A DNA stretch of 64,000 bases, taken from the NCBI GenBank assembly GCA_963662175.1, contig OY759216.1, positions 55,011,087-55,075,086 of the forward strand. Direction: 5' to 3'. This stretch comes from Aradus depressus. Taxonomy: Eukaryota > Arthropoda > Insecta > Hemiptera > Aradidae. Shown piece by piece: positions 50,201-55,648 of this stretch (within the stretch, counting starts at the first letter, position 1; each line of letters opens with the position of its first letter). The translations under genes were made by a program, and so were the position numbers. The notes under the pieces were generated by a model that worked only from the letters and a program-made list of their open reading frames with translations, was not told the origin of the DNA and ran no database searches.

Positions 50201-52931
50201 ATCAAATTGTGGACAAGTGTCTGTTGTTGAGTGAGTGTACGGGATTTGACAATATTCATTTTAAATAAGTTCTTTGCTTTTATTTGGTTTTCTCCACTGT
50301 ATCGACACAGATCGCAAAAATCATAAATCATAATTTGAACATTAAGTGTATACTTGCAAACCCCTTCCAAAAACAATTCTACCTATCTTCAGGTACATTC
50401 GAATTTGGACGCAAACTCGACATTGAGAATATGTTTAAAATTTTGAAATTATTTGAAGCCAAAATTCACAATTTCCACAAGAAAGGTCCAATTGGAGACT
50501 TTACATGCAGATTATTCTTTTTCAATTGTCAGAAAACTGGGAAGTTTGAAGTTGTTAAGTCTCTCTGTTTTAGTTTCAAATTTATAATAAGAAACATGTT
50601 AAGGAAATAATGTACGAACATTAAGTTTCTTTTTTTTTTTTTTTTTTTTTGCATTGGAGGGGGAAATGCTGTGACGCACATCCAGGGAAGGTAGCCCTGG
50701 ATAGTGTGGGACTCGAGCCGATTCACCATACCCACTAAAACCCCCTTCTTGCCGATCCTGATTCCCTTCCGCGGAACTGACGATCTGTCATTACTTCGCG
50801 GAAGGGAGGAAGGGTGGCTGGTAACGCCCCTTCTGTTTTATTACCGCTACTGTTCCTTGTCAGCCCTCTCCTGAAGGGCCAACCCGCCCATGATGAGCGC
50901 TGCAAAATCGCAGCCTTCATCCCACGACTCTTGGGAGCGCAGCATAGCGTCCACGTAACTGGTAGCAGTCAGTGGGGCGCCCATGCTGCACTCCAGATTT
51001 TTCCTTCCCTCCTCAAATCTGGGGCATTTGAGGAGGACATGCTCCGCCGACTCCGTCTCACCAAGGCACGCGGGGCAGTCTGGTGTTGTTGCTGCCCCGA
51101 TTTTGTGGAGGTACCCCCGGAACCCACCTTGTCCCGTGAGTACCTGGGTGAGGTGGTAATTCACCTCCCCATGCTTCCTGGTGAGCCAAGGCTCGACTCG
51201 AGGGATGAGCCGATGGGTCCACCGTCCCTTTGTTGACTTGTCCCATTCTTCCTGCCACTCCCTAATTGTCCTGGCCCTCTCTGGCTCTGCTGGACCAGGG
51301 CTGGCCCCCGCGTCCTGATAGAAGACCCGGTTTCCCCTGCGGTCGAAGCGCTGCACCACCTCTTCCACCTGAACCGGGTCTTGTTTCCTTTTGAAGTGTC
51401 GCGTACGCTCCCGTGCCAGTAGGTCAATGGGGGGCAGCCCAGCAATTACATAGGCAGCGTCGCCAGAAACTGTTCGGTAGGCGCATGCGACTCTCAGTGC
51501 GCTTCGCCTGTGAGCGGGGGCGATCAGCCTCAGGTATGAGGGAATCCTCGTTGCATCTGCCCATGTCGGGACCCCGTGCAGAAGGATGGATGTGCTGACT
51601 CCTGCCAGCAGTCTTGTCCTGCTCTGCCTAGGGCCACCGACGTTGGGCAGAATTCTCGAAATCGCCGCCGATGTCCTGGCGGCCTTCGCTCCCACGTATC
51701 TGAGGTGCTCCCTAAAAGTGAGCCTCTGATCCAGCATTACTCCCAGGTACCTGATTGCCGGTTGGGTCTCGATGGTATAACCCTGGAAGGTCAGTTGGTT
51801 CTGGCCAGACATGTTGGTTCTGGCCTTCCTCCCGGTGAAGAGTACTGCATCCGTCTTGTGGATGGCCAGGGAAAGGCCCACAGAGCTCATCCAATGGTGT
51901 ATCCGCTCCATGGCAGCCTGGAATTTGCGTTCCAGGTTTTCCAGATCATCAGCCACTATGACGATCCCTACATCGTCAGCATACGCCACCAAGGTAAGGT
52001 CTTCTGGCATTGGCAGGCTCAGCAAGCCATTGTACAGGATGTTCCACAGTGTGGGGCCAAGGACTGACCCTTGTGGAACTCCTGTAGTGACCTTGAATTC
52101 CCTGGTTCCGTCAGTGGTGTCCGCGAACAGCATCCTCTCGCTTAGGTAGTTCCTGATGATCTTCATCAGATACCTGGGGATCTTGAAGTCCCGTAAGAGG
52201 CTCTCCCAGATCTTGTCCCACCGAGCCGAGTTGAACGCATTGCTGATGTCCAACGTGACCATAAGGCAGTGCTTCCGGTTCCTTAGCATCCCGGTTATTG
52301 CTGCACACACCAGATTCTTCACCTCTTCCACTGCATCTGTTGTTGACCTCCCTGGTCGAAACCCGTACTGATTGTCGGTTAGGCCGGCCTCCACATGCTC
52401 GCGCAACCTCTCGTGGATGATGCCTTCCAGCACCTTCCCCGCTGTATCAAGGAGGTAGAGGGGTCTGTATGCCGAGGGATCACCTGGGGGCTTTAAGTTT
52501 AGCAATAATCTAATATCTCAAGTATCCGAAGACTTATGTCATTACCCGGGGATGCAGTTTTACTAAATTTCCCACTCAATAAAATCATTTACCTGTCAAT
52601 TAACATTGAACTAAAATAAATACATGGTTTAAGTTAATTCTCAGATCCCATCTGTTGTTCTTTTTTTTTTTTTTTAGTTAATGTTTTTCTGTGTATATTT
52701 GCAGGTATGCTGTGGCCCCAGGAAGGTATGCACAACATCCTCAAGTCTATCGGATGGCTGCTGCCGACCTCGCTCCCCACAGAGGCGATGCGAGCACTTA
52801 CCGCCCGCGGCTGGGGGATCCGACACCCGGCCGTCTACAAAGGTTTCATATCGTCCTCAATGTGGATCCTCGCCTTCTGTCTTATGACACAGCTTGTCAT
52901 CCGGGCCAAGAAAGGTCTTCGGTCAAAGTAG
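17474..52931 (+). CDS. ABCH-type ABC half transporter, 16 coding exons, 706 aa
   Basis: Joining 17474-17580, 28253-28385, 36560-36714, 37590-37697, 37788-37881, 39098-39241, 39683-39760, 41964-42091, 43808-44024, 44974-45163, 47230-47345, 48665-48735, 48850-48938, 49046-49222, 49319-49405 and 52705-52931 gives 2121 nt with no stop until TAG. Every intron is GT-AG and all phases agree. Residues seen: Walker A GPSGCGKT (41-48), Q-loop Q80, signature LSGGQ (131-135), Walker B LLILDE with catalytic E156, D-loop GLD (160-162), H-loop H189. TM1 is about 316-336. A long outer loop has sequons at N383, N415, N425, N433 and N436. About five more helices lie between 507 and 697, with a basic tail. Domain order NBD-TMD, length and the LAIGHDP-type motif after TM1 fit arthropod ABCH (often named ABCG20/23-like). 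Known members such as Drosophila Snustorr export cuticle-barrier lipids; the substrate here is unknown. An in-frame TGA at 17456-17458 supports the chosen ATG. A 706-residue length is close to the shorter ABCH paralogues, but the orthologue is not assigned. Confidence 0.93.
17690..17762 (-). repeat. Family D terminal fragment
   Basis: CTGACAGATTACATAACTTC and CCCTGTACCTCGTGTAG match the D-family end seen near 13550. Confidence 0.45.
17763..19118. other. Intron 1 sequence, unassigned
   Basis: AT-rich. A somewhat GC-richer patch at 18120-18270 has a short minus-strand frame but no recognisable protein. Confidence 0.35.
19119..25523. repeat. Satellite array, 36 units of 177/172 bp with higher-order structure
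   Basis: The unit includes TGTACTCAGTACATAGACCA, TCTAGCAACACACTGTCCTG, TGTTATTCGGTGAATGAGAC and CTAGCGCTCTCTGGCAGC. Most units are 177 bp. Eight end in GGCAGCCGG instead of GGCAGCTACACCGG, a 5-bp deletion (172 bp). The short units fall at about 19325, 19851, 20377, 21434, 21783, 24433, 25136 and 25308, giving blocks of 1, 3, 3, 6, 2, 15, 4, 1 and 1 units. The left edge has a 36-bp partial duplication, and the right edge ends in a partial unit. Units are nearly identical. Lies wholly in intron 1. Confidence 0.98.
25524..25939. other. Intron 1 sequence after satellite
   Basis: No gene. A TTTATTTATTTATT stretch near 25828. Confidence 0.35.
25940..26027. repeat. Long palindrome, about 40-bp arms without loop
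   Basis: GTAAATATAGGTA meets TACCTATATTTAC at about 25982. Pairing continues outward through GATACAAAATAATA and, with few mismatches, GGAATACTC. A second imperfect palindrome follows at 26031-26105 (TTTGTTTTTTGTATAC against GTATACATACAAAAAAG). Confidence 0.85.
26226..26610. repeat. Diverged tandem units of about 120 bp
   Basis: AGATACTGAAGGTTTAGAGG, ACCAAGATAAGGTTTAGAGG and CGAAGGTTTAGATGGAGAG start three similar blocks, each followed by GCGGAAAC(T/A)TAC-like phrases. Confidence 0.5.
27065..27200 (+). repeat. SINE-B copy (tRNA-derived)
   Basis: A degenerate tRNA-like head (GCGGGCTAGAGCGTAAG, then a B-box-like ACTTCGAATCCCTT), followed by TTTCATAGATAGAAC and TCTCCCGAGGCCA. It matches the copies at 62207 and 62596. 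Confidence 0.6.
27349..27682 (+). repeat. SINE-A, near full length, tRNA-derived
   Basis: A-box-like GGTAGCTCAGTGGTATGC and B-box-like GGGTTCGTAACCCGACCG show a tRNA-derived head with an internal Pol III promoter. Then come GCACGCCGTCCTTCGGATG, GGGACGTTAAGC, ACGATGTCAGGTACTCG, a CCAGAG/CTCTGG hairpin, and the end AGCCCGGACATGAGTCATAA. The GGATGGGACGTTAAGC block resembles the shared central domain described for MetaSINEs; this is inference. It is not a functional tRNA gene. Confidence 0.85.
28253..28385 (+). CDS. ABCH exon 2: Walker A (P-loop)
   Basis: Acceptor AG at 28251-28252 and donor GTCAGT at 28386. It encodes [20 protein letters not shown] and ends exactly at the Q-loop glutamine (Q80). 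It follows a 10.7-kb intron that contains the satellite array. Confidence 0.93.
28499..28950 (+). repeat. GC-rich repeat E with (AACC/AATC)n tail
   Basis: An abruptly GC-rich block, then AACAAGATAGGGCGATAATA, ACCGAAGCAGTTGTTCGCCC and a tail CCAACCAATCAATC. The same 3' end occurs reversed at 32093-32180. The tail repeats suggest the 3' end of a non-LTR element. It lies 113 nt downstream of exon 2. Confidence 0.65.
28985..29455 (-). pseudogene. Probable Jockey-type LINE 3' remnant
   Basis: The minus frame 29243-29455 reads [20 protein letters not shown] and then [23 protein letters not shown]. This resembles the last ~60 residues of Jockey-group proteins (IH.DL.I..L...I...S..F...C..N.LV). AT-rich 3' sequence follows. 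Only this tail is present. Confidence 0.5.
29655..29775 (-). repeat. Family D fragment
   Basis: TTCTGGATACACATATAAAA, TTTTTGGAATTAGAGGATCG and GAAAACATGTAATTC match the D right half. Confidence 0.5.
29995..30262 (-). pseudogene. LINE remnant with C-terminal CCHC motif
   Basis: The minus frame reads [20 protein letters not shown] and [20 protein letters not shown]. The C-x2-C-x(8-9)-H-x4-C knuckle at the C-terminus is typical of Jockey/R1-type LINE proteins. No RT core, so a 5'-truncated copy. A family-D copy abuts it. Confidence 0.7.
30263..30525 (+). repeat. Family D copy
   Basis: AATGAATATATCGACATGAA, GCTGGGGAAGTACATAGCC and GGTGATTCACTGATG. Confidence 0.65.
30526..31307. other. Intron 2 sequence, unassigned
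   Basis: AT-rich. GACAATATTATATTTTGTG-type phrases recur near 31160 and 45870, so at least part is repetitive. No gene. Confidence 0.35.
31601..32273. mobile_element. TIR transposon, 673 bp, TATA-flanked
   Basis: The left end is TCTATGGTCACAGGGAATAA. The reverse complement of the right end is TCTGTGGTCACAGGGAATAA (19 of 20). TATA lies on both sides (31597-31600 and 32274-32277), so the target duplication is TA or TATA. There is an internal diverged direct repeat around CGGTTAAATCAACTT (31778 and 31883). A fragment of repeat E sits inside at 32093-32180. No transposase. Confidence 0.78.
32093..32180 (-). repeat. Repeat E 3' end, reversed
   Basis: (TTGG)n followed by GGGCGAACAACTACTTCGG and TTATCGCCCTATCTTGTTAC. 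This is the reverse complement of the end at 28880-28950. Confidence 0.8.
32456..32850. other. Intron 2 sequence, unassigned
   Basis: Two short overlapping frames with no recognised protein. Confidence 0.35.
32851..33038 (+). repeat. SINE-A, 5'-truncated
   Basis: Starts at AACTTAAGCACGCCGTCC (the tRNA head is missing) and runs to AGAGCGCTCTGGTAGTAGGC. Confidence 0.85.
33095..33500 (-). repeat. Interspersed repeat X copy 2 with hammerhead-like core
   Basis: Reverse-strand match to 6481-7035 over several hundred bases. Reading the minus strand: GGGACCTGATGATGAGACG, TAAGAACGTCCAGAAACATC, then GTTGGGAT. GACGT-AAGA-ACGTC forms the stem II position between CTGATGA and GAAA. Confidence 0.6.
33538..33800 (+). 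repeat. Family D copy
   Basis: TGCCGATGTAATGAATGTAA, ATAATGAATGTATCGACAC and TTCTGGGGAAGTACATAGC. Confidence 0.65.
33801..34200. other. Intron 2 sequence, unassigned
   Basis: No recognised feature. Confidence 0.35.
34206..34605. repeat. Inverted-repeat element (about 70-bp arms)
   Basis: CAACTAGTTTCGGCAATTTG with GGTGGTGAATCTGAACATAC at the left is matched in reverse by GTTCAAATTCACCACC and GGCAAATTGCCTTAACTAGT at the right. Its right half is repeated at 60780-61010 in the other orientation. Class unknown; it could be a MITE or a terminal part of a Penelope-like element. Confidence 0.6.
34698..34971 (-). repeat. SINE-A, lacking most of the tRNA head
   Basis: TTATTATGACTCATGCCCGG to GGCCTCGGTCGGGTTTC. 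Flanked by TTTCAGTT on both sides (about 34686 and 34970), a probable 8-bp target duplication. The uninterrupted host sequence is present nearby at 35450-35625. Confidence 0.85.
34972..35625. repeat. Locally duplicated host repeat flanking the SINE
   Basis: 34610-34697 plus 34972-35110 corresponds to 35450-35625 (ACTTATTTAAGATAACTTAT, TGTTCTGTTACCAAAGACAA, CTATTATTATT). The second copy has no SINE. Confidence 0.7.
35700..35973 (-). repeat. SINE-A copy with A box
   Basis: CAGGTCATATCGCCTACTAC through ATACCACTGAGCTACTGGCG. The B-box part of the head is deleted, leaving a shortened tRNA region. Confidence 0.82.
36070..36420. repeat. Dispersed repeat shared with 38140-38400
   Basis: Both stretches contain TTGATGCTAAAA(A)CCTGAAAAAA-type sequence, a GTGTGGCATC or GTGTAGCATC block and TTGCTAGG(G/C)TxxCxCCCC. 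It lies just before exon 3, without ends that I can define. Confidence 0.5.
36560..36714 (+). CDS. ABCH exon 3: helical subdomain before the signature motif
   Basis: Acceptor ACAG at 36556-36559 and donor GTATGT at 36715. It starts with [20 protein letters not shown], the usual segment after the Q-loop, and ends inside the serine codon of LSGGQ. It follows an 8.2-kb intron. Confidence 0.93.
37590..37697 (+). CDS. ABCH exon 4: signature motif and Walker B
   Basis: Acceptor TTTAG before 37590 and donor GTAACA at 37698. It encodes SGGQQRR and [13 protein letters not shown], including the catalytic glutamate E156 and the D-loop. All residues needed for ATP hydrolysis are present. Confidence 0.94.
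37788..37881 (+). CDS. ABCH exon 5: H-loop
   Basis: It follows a 90-nt intron with acceptor TTTTTCAG. It encodes [17 protein letters not shown] with the switch histidine H189. Donor GTAAGT follows at 37882. Confidence 0.94.
38130..38400. repeat. Dispersed repeat, second copy
   Basis: See 36070-36420. It includes an A-run of about 32 at 38226-38254. Confidence 0.5.
38439..38741 (+). repeat. SINE-A with 13-bp target duplication
   Basis: TATATTATAAAAA is found at 38426-38438 and 38742-38754. Head GCCGGTAGCTCAGAGGTAGC has an internal deletion of the B box. The tail is AATAACTAACTAA. Intact TSDs place both ends and show that the tail is a short AACT-type repeat and not poly(A). Confidence 0.9.
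39098..39241 (+). CDS. ABCH exon 6: end of the nucleotide-binding domain
   Basis: Acceptor TTTTTTAG before 39098 and donor GTATGT at 39242. It encodes [20 protein letters not shown], a typical end of an ABC domain, then an acidic linker (NEEDDQ). Confidence 0.92.
39305..39677 (-). repeat. Family D copy abutting exon 7
   Basis: ATGTACATCCCCAGAAGAG at the left. At the right, GACTGATTGCATAACTTCCT ends about 10 nt before the exon 7 acceptor. Confidence 0.7.
39683..39760 (+). CDS. ABCH exon 7: NBD-TMD linker
   Basis: 78 nt, phase 0 at both ends, encoding [13 protein letters not shown] and an LPLLEDYA stretch. The acceptor TGCTCTCAG sits directly after a family-D repeat. The donor GTACGA is weak at positions +3 to +6. 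Because it is 26 codons in phase 0, skipping it would leave the frame intact, so it could be alternative. Confidence 0.82.
40069..40569. mobile_element. Foldback/MITE with arms of about 150 bp
   Basis: The left arm CACAGTGTGAAATTTATTAG...GAGCCCCCGCTCAATTT...AAATATTTGTGAAAGCTGG is repeated in reverse at the right end (CCAGCTTTCACAAATATTTT...GAGCGGGGGCTCGAATTTTG...TTTCACACTGTG). The spacer is about 200 bp. No coding capacity. It lies in intron 7. Confidence 0.85.
40784..41032. mobile_element. MITE, 249 bp, ATAA-flanked
   Basis: The TIRs are CGTCACCCTAATTAGCAAAC and CGTCACCCTAATGAGCAAAC, continuing as CTCGTAAYTCCA, about 32 bp with two mismatches. ATAA lies on both sides (40780-40783 and 41033-41036). 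Internal CCTCGTAACTCCA sub-repeats. Confidence 0.78.
41381..41947. repeat. Tandem array, 5 copies of 113-114 bp
   Basis: Starts at 41381, 41494, 41607, 41720 and 41834. The first three repeat distances are 113 and the last two 114 (CGAACGCC becomes CGAAATGCC). The unit includes CATTTCTCTGTCGGTTCTAT and AACTATCGTATCGTACTATA. The array ends 15 nt before the AG of exon 8. Confidence 0.96.
41964..42091 (+). CDS. ABCH exon 8: linker leading to TM1
   Basis: Acceptor TTTTACAG before 41964 and donor GTAAAT at 42092. It encodes a basic linker and [17 protein letters not shown], the amphipathic elbow helix just before TM1 in this family. A 113-bp tandem array ends 15 nt before the AG-flanked exon start. 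Confidence 0.92.
42092..43150. other. Intron 8 sequence, T-rich
   Basis: No gene. A short imperfect inverted repeat at 42988-43075 (GTCCGGGCATGTCC against GATGTCCGGAC). Confidence 0.4.
43157..43387. mobile_element. Possible MITE
   Basis: GCCGTCCACAAATTATGTAA at the left. The reverse complement of the right end reads GCCCGTCCAGAAATTACATT. The interior has a G-run and AT-rich spacer. The ends are imperfect and I did not find a clean target duplication. Confidence 0.5.
43808..44024 (+). CDS. ABCH exon 9: TM1 and start of outer loop
   Basis: Acceptor GCTGCAG before 43808 and donor GTAAGT at 44025. It encodes the hydrophobic [20 protein letters not shown] and then [15 protein letters not shown], a landmark of ABCH and ABC-2 type proteins. 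Several cysteines (359, 367, 375) may pair in the outer loop. It is GC-richer than the surrounding introns. Confidence 0.93.
44310..44597 (+). pseudogene. R1-clade LINE remnant in intron 9
   Basis: The frame reads [20 protein letters not shown] and then LQILTGAPL. This corresponds to the '[12 protein letters not shown]...IAGLPP' region of the longer R1-type copy at 50629-52492. It is short, frameshifted upstream and ends at TAG. Confidence 0.65.
44600..44870 (-). repeat. Family D copy
   Basis: TTGGCTGAAAATCGATAGAT, TATCGGGAGTTATC, GGAAAACATGAAATTCC and CATATAACTGGGGAAATG. Confidence 0.65.
44974..45163 (+). CDS. ABCH exon 10: outer loop with clustered N-glycosylation sequons
   Basis: Acceptor TTTCCAG before 44974 and donor GTGAGT at 45164. 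It encodes the loop between TM1 and TM2 ([15 protein letters not shown]) with sequons at N415, N425, N433 and N436. An antisense SINE-A copy begins within about 10 nt of the donor. Confidence 0.92.
45172..45360 (-). repeat. SINE-A, truncated, at exon 10 donor
   Basis: GTTATTATGACTCATGCCCG begins about 10 nt after the exon 10 boundary. The copy ends abruptly at GGACCATCGCTTAACG. Confidence 0.82.
45361..46360. other. Intron 10 sequence, unassigned
   Basis: AT-rich. 45790-45920 repeats phrases also found at 31140-31210. No gene. Confidence 0.35.
46361..46619. mobile_element. MITE with perfect 39-bp TIRs
   Basis: 46361-46399 and 46581-46619 are exact inverted copies (ATAATTGAGGCGTTGACAAT through GGAGGTAAGTGCCA). 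An internal partial copy (GCGTTGAAAAGGAGGTAAGT) lies at 46453. 259 bp, no coding. The superfamily is not clear. Confidence 0.88.
46620..47229. other. Intron 10 sequence, unassigned
   Basis: No recognised feature up to exon 11. Confidence 0.35.
47230..47345 (+). CDS. ABCH exon 11: distal outer loop
   Basis: Acceptor TTCTAG before 47230 and donor GTAAGT at 47346. It completes the split asparagine codon of [20 protein letters not shown], the conserved loop helix of this family. Confidence 0.92.
47580..47770 (-). repeat. Interspersed repeat X-related copy 3
   Basis: The minus strand reads CGCACATTGTGTTCTGCGGA, then GGGACGTTAAAACGTCCC, then GAAATATTC: a perfect 7-bp stem II position followed by GAAA. 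The first core box is CTGCGGA instead of CTGATGA, so this copy would be inactive if the motif is a ribozyme. Confidence 0.5.
47771..48664. other. Intron 11 sequence, unassigned
   Basis: A C-run at 48434-48450. No gene. Confidence 0.35.
48665..48735 (+). CDS. ABCH exon 12: end of outer loop, start of TM2
   Basis: Acceptor TTTTAG before 48665 and donor GTAAGA at 48736. It encodes [20 protein letters not shown] and enters TM2. The xxFxxFxxPA pattern is typical of ABC-2 type membrane domains. Confidence 0.92.
48850..48938 (+). CDS. ABCH exon 13: TM2 and the E-R loop
   Basis: It follows a 114-nt intron, with acceptor GTTATAG and donor GTATAG. It encodes [20 protein letters not shown] and [10 protein letters not shown], the cytoplasmic E/R segment conserved in ABC-2 exporters. 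Confidence 0.93.
49046..49222 (+). CDS. ABCH exon 14: TM3 and TM4
   Basis: It follows a 107-nt intron with acceptor TGCAG. It encodes two hydrophobic spans, around [19 protein letters not shown] and [13 protein letters not shown]. The donor GTTCGT at 49223 departs from consensus at +3 to +5, but the phase match to exon 15 supports it. Confidence 0.91.
49319..49405 (+). CDS. ABCH exon 15: TM4/TM5
   Basis: It follows a 96-nt intron with acceptor TTTCAG. It encodes [20 protein letters not shown] and FFPLCSMSG, close in pattern to the ISAICD...A..L..G.F.P family segment. Donor GTTAGT at 49406 opens a 3.3-kb intron that hosts an R1-type LINE. Confidence 0.92.
49605..50195. repeat. Direct duplication of about 300 bp in intron 15
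   Basis: TTTATTGCTCATTGAGAATT and ATCATAAATACAAAC-like blocks occur at 49617-49690 and 49934-50000. GTAAACATTAAT/GTTAAACATTAATC near the ends is also duplicated. Diverged. Confidence 0.6.
50629..52492 (-). mobile_element. R1-clade LINE, 5'-truncated, with TSD and poly(A)
   Basis: TTAAGTTT flanks both ends (50621-50628 and 52493-52500). A T-run at 50630-50651 on the + strand is the element's poly(A) tail. 1864 bp inserted antisense in intron 15. The 5' end stops inside the RT domain ([11 protein letters not shown]), as expected from incomplete reverse transcription. Confidence 0.88.
50847..52492 (-). CDS. R1-clade reverse transcriptase fragment, open frame
   Basis: About 548 codons without a stop; the few residues upstream come from flanking DNA and there is no true start. 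Seen in order: [28 protein letters not shown]; catalytic LDISNAFN (D about 86 from the frame start); [14 protein letters not shown] (175-178); [21 protein letters not shown]; and a C-terminal C-x2-C-x8-H-x4-C knuckle (C477, C480, H489, C494). Endonuclease and ORF1 are missing, so it cannot move by itself. All RT residues visible in the fragment are intact, suggesting a fairly recent insertion. Codon use is much GC-richer than the surrounding intron. Confidence 0.88.
52705..52931 (+). CDS. ABCH exon 16: terminal exon, TM6 and C-terminus
   Basis: Acceptor TTTGCAG before 52705, stop TAG at 52929-52931. It encodes [20 protein letters not shown], the loop before the last helix, then TM6 (about 677-697, [18 protein letters not shown]) and a basic tail RAKKGLRSK. 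It is GC-rich compared with its surroundings. An ATTAAA at about 52992 could be a poly(A) signal, but this is uncertain. Confidence 0.93.
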
Positions 52932-53527
52932 CCCCAACAAGTCAAGTTGTTCACCTCAGCCTTTTTATTATATTGTTTTTTTTTTTTTAAATTAAACATA
53001 CCCAATGAGGATAGCCCTTAATGTACCTAGTTTCAAAAAAGAAAGGGCCAAATGAATGCAGGAATTCATGAGTTTACCACAAATATGAGCCGGTGAGAAG
53101 TTATCAGGACATTGTACATTTCTCGATTTTAGATATATACTTACAGAAAACGTTCCTTGTGAACTCTTCAATCGTTTGTGTACTCAGATTCGAGGTAAGC
53201 TCAATACGAACAGAGCTATAGCTAAAAGACGTAGACATCTTTCCATAACTTATTAGGTTAAATGATTTTTAAAATAACATAACATTTTCAATGATTCTGA
53301 GGCCGTAAAAGTGATGTCACTTACCCGCACCCCGCGGTATATATAAATTGTCGAGTTCACATGGTCTAGGTTATTAAATAATTCAAAAGATATGGATGAT
53401 TATCTAGTCTAGGCCGTCTGCACCCGAAATTTTTATATATGACAATGGGGGCGAGTATAACACACCACTCTACAGCCTCAAAACCACTGAAAACTTAAAT
53501 TTATGTATTTCTCAAATCATCTAACTG
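52932..53527. other. 3' flank of the transporter gene
   Basis: Possible 3'UTR at first, then AT-rich DNA leading to a Helitron-like end. No gene. Confidence 0.4.
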
Positions 53528-53564
53528 AAAGTTACTAACCGGGCGAAGCTGGGTTACTCACTAG
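53528..53564 (+). mobile_element. Possible Helitron 3' terminus
   Basis: AACCGGGCGAAGCTGGGTTA can pair CCGGG/CTGGG and is followed by CTCACTAG before T. The 5' end is not located. Confidence 0.4.
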
Positions 53565-53753
53565 TTTAAAATAAATGAACTTTTGTACCTCTGCGATCCG
53601 CTGTGGGCATAATACTTCCAAGTGCGGCTTGCATATTTAAACACAAGTGAGCAAAAATTAAAAAAAAAAAAAAAATCATATATTCATTAGTTACTATCCA
53701 GAAACTCAACTAGGTCATACTCTATATGTATATCCTTGACGTTCTCCCATATT

Positions 53754-54137
53754 TGAGGAGTTTGGAGCCAGAGCGGACCAACCCACAATTTTTCGGAAAA
53801 TGAGTTATTACCATCCTGATGTTGGCATAGGTTCCCTTTTTCAAAACCAGTGTGGATCACTTAGTTTCTTCACTTCAGTGATAGATAGCAGCACTTTAAG
53901 TTTAGTCCACAAGTATTTTGTGCATATATTTTCAAAGTCACAATGGATCATACGGCCTTCAAAAACTTTATAGAACACAAAAAGGGATCACTCATCCAAT
54001 ACTATTCTAAAATTTCAAATATAAATAAATATTTAGGGCCCATTTATGGAGATAAACAAAATGTACTCAATTTTCAATTGCCATTTTCTTCCTGTTCAGT
54101 TTCAACCAGTTGGTCCGCTCTGGCTCCAAACTCCTCA
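53754..54137. mobile_element. MITE M, copy 1
   Basis: TIR TGAGGAGTTTGGAGCCAGAG continuing CGGACCAAC, exact inverted at the right end (29 bp). 384 bp. Nearly identical to 57200-57584; I count only a few differences (a base near 53941, one T in a homopolymer, one near 54037). The frame starting MDHTAFKNF is not recognised as a protein. Confidence 0.88.
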
Positions 54138-54674
54138 TTTTATCTGCGTTTTTTATAGAAGAAAAAAACATTTTAGAACCTAGGTGGCGCATGCACAAGG
54201 GAACTTTGGCCCGCGGATCGCCGACGTCTGCTATAAACCATTGTCCGATTCTCAAGCGTTTCTGAGAAATACCAATTTTCAGAATTTTAAAATCCCAGTT
54301 TTTAATGAGAAGTATTGCTTACTGAGCTATCTGGTTTTTACTAACGCAAATAGTAATAAATTTACTTTAAAATCATACCAAAATATGTCCTCAAACACTC
54401 AAACAATTGAATAAATTAAAAATAAAGACAAACTTTTTAACTGTTAATATTTTCGGTTACATCATAGAGTTTAATAATGTTTAAGTCCTCCTGTGGCTTG
54501 GATTATATCCTCAATTCTTCATGGCTTACTCATAACACTTTAAACTTTAATGTATATGTTTGTCAACAATAACTAAACAATTAATGTCTAAAAACGATCA
54601 CTCAATGTCATGTTTACCTTTAAATCCTTAACAATAAACATTAGATCAATAAAAGTTTGGAGAAGCCTACCTAT
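54138..54674. other. Non-coding, unassigned
   Basis: A GC-richer patch at 54178-54240 and otherwise AT-rich. No gene. Confidence 0.35.
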
Positions 54675-54870
54675 TATATATAATTCAAACGAAATTTGCT
54701 AGGTGGGAAATTTGCAATTTCAAATTTTGAATAGTAATATTTATTAATGTTTTTGATTTCGTTATTTTCGGGTTGAGTTGGAAAACATATAATTCCGGTT
54801 GAAAATTGAACATAGAATTTTTGGCCAATTACAAAACTTCCCTTATACTTGGATAGTAAAAGATGAAAAT
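54675..54870 (-). repeat. Family D fragment
   Basis: GGAAAACATATAATTCCGG, AATTACAAAACTTCCC and a decayed right end. Confidence 0.5.
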
Positions 54871-55640
54871 GAAAACTTGATAACACAGAATAAATGTGCG
54901 CAACAAAATTAAAAGAACTGAGTTATTAATATTGACAAACATTCTTGTAGTAAGTTTCATACATTTTCTAATATAAATGTTAAATGATTAATTTTTGTTT
55001 TTATTATTTTACTGCTTGGTATATTGTATTATTCTTTGTCCAAAACTCTGTTTCCCTTTGTTAGATAATGTACATATTGTGAAAAAACCTTATGCTGATG
55101 TAAAATTAATTGAAAGTGAAGGTTTGTGATCTTATTTATAGTTTTTTTTTTTTTTTTTCCTTATTCTGTAAAAAGATGTTTTTGTCAATGTTAAAATGTA
55201 AGTAATTGTTTTTTTTTGTTTGATTATTAATTTCTCTCTTTTTTTCTTGTTTGTAAAATTTATAAAATGTAAATAAAGTTATTTTTACTTAATTTTTATT
55301 GATAAATATTGATGTCAATATTTTCTACCCGAAAAATAATTTCTTTAAATGTATTGATGTCAATGTGAAAATTGATCAAAACCTATGGGGATTAGAATCC
55401 TAGATGCTAGGATTCTAGTCTGAGCTATAGTTGAGATATGGGTATTATATAAAGAAAGAACTTTATACATTAATAAAATATATTAATTATATAAATTACA
55501 CAATTCTTTTTACGTAAATACACACGAACATCGTAGAACAATGAAGTATATATATGTAATAATAAACATATGGCTAATACAAAACTTCAAGGGTCATCAT
55601 GAGAGTGACTTCACATATCGTAATTTATTGCAACATTCCC
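54871..55640. other. AT-rich non-coding
   Basis: T-runs at 55142-55158. No gene. Confidence 0.35.
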
Positions 55641-55648
55641 CTTCACGA

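Noticed and set aside
50284..50610. 108-codon + strand frame before the R1 element
   Set aside because: No recognised domain; AT-rich intron 15 sequence with no splice support.
53943..54158. Small protein starting MDHTAFKNF, present twice
   Set aside because: It lies entirely within MITE M; duplication follows from transposition, and no protein family is recognised.
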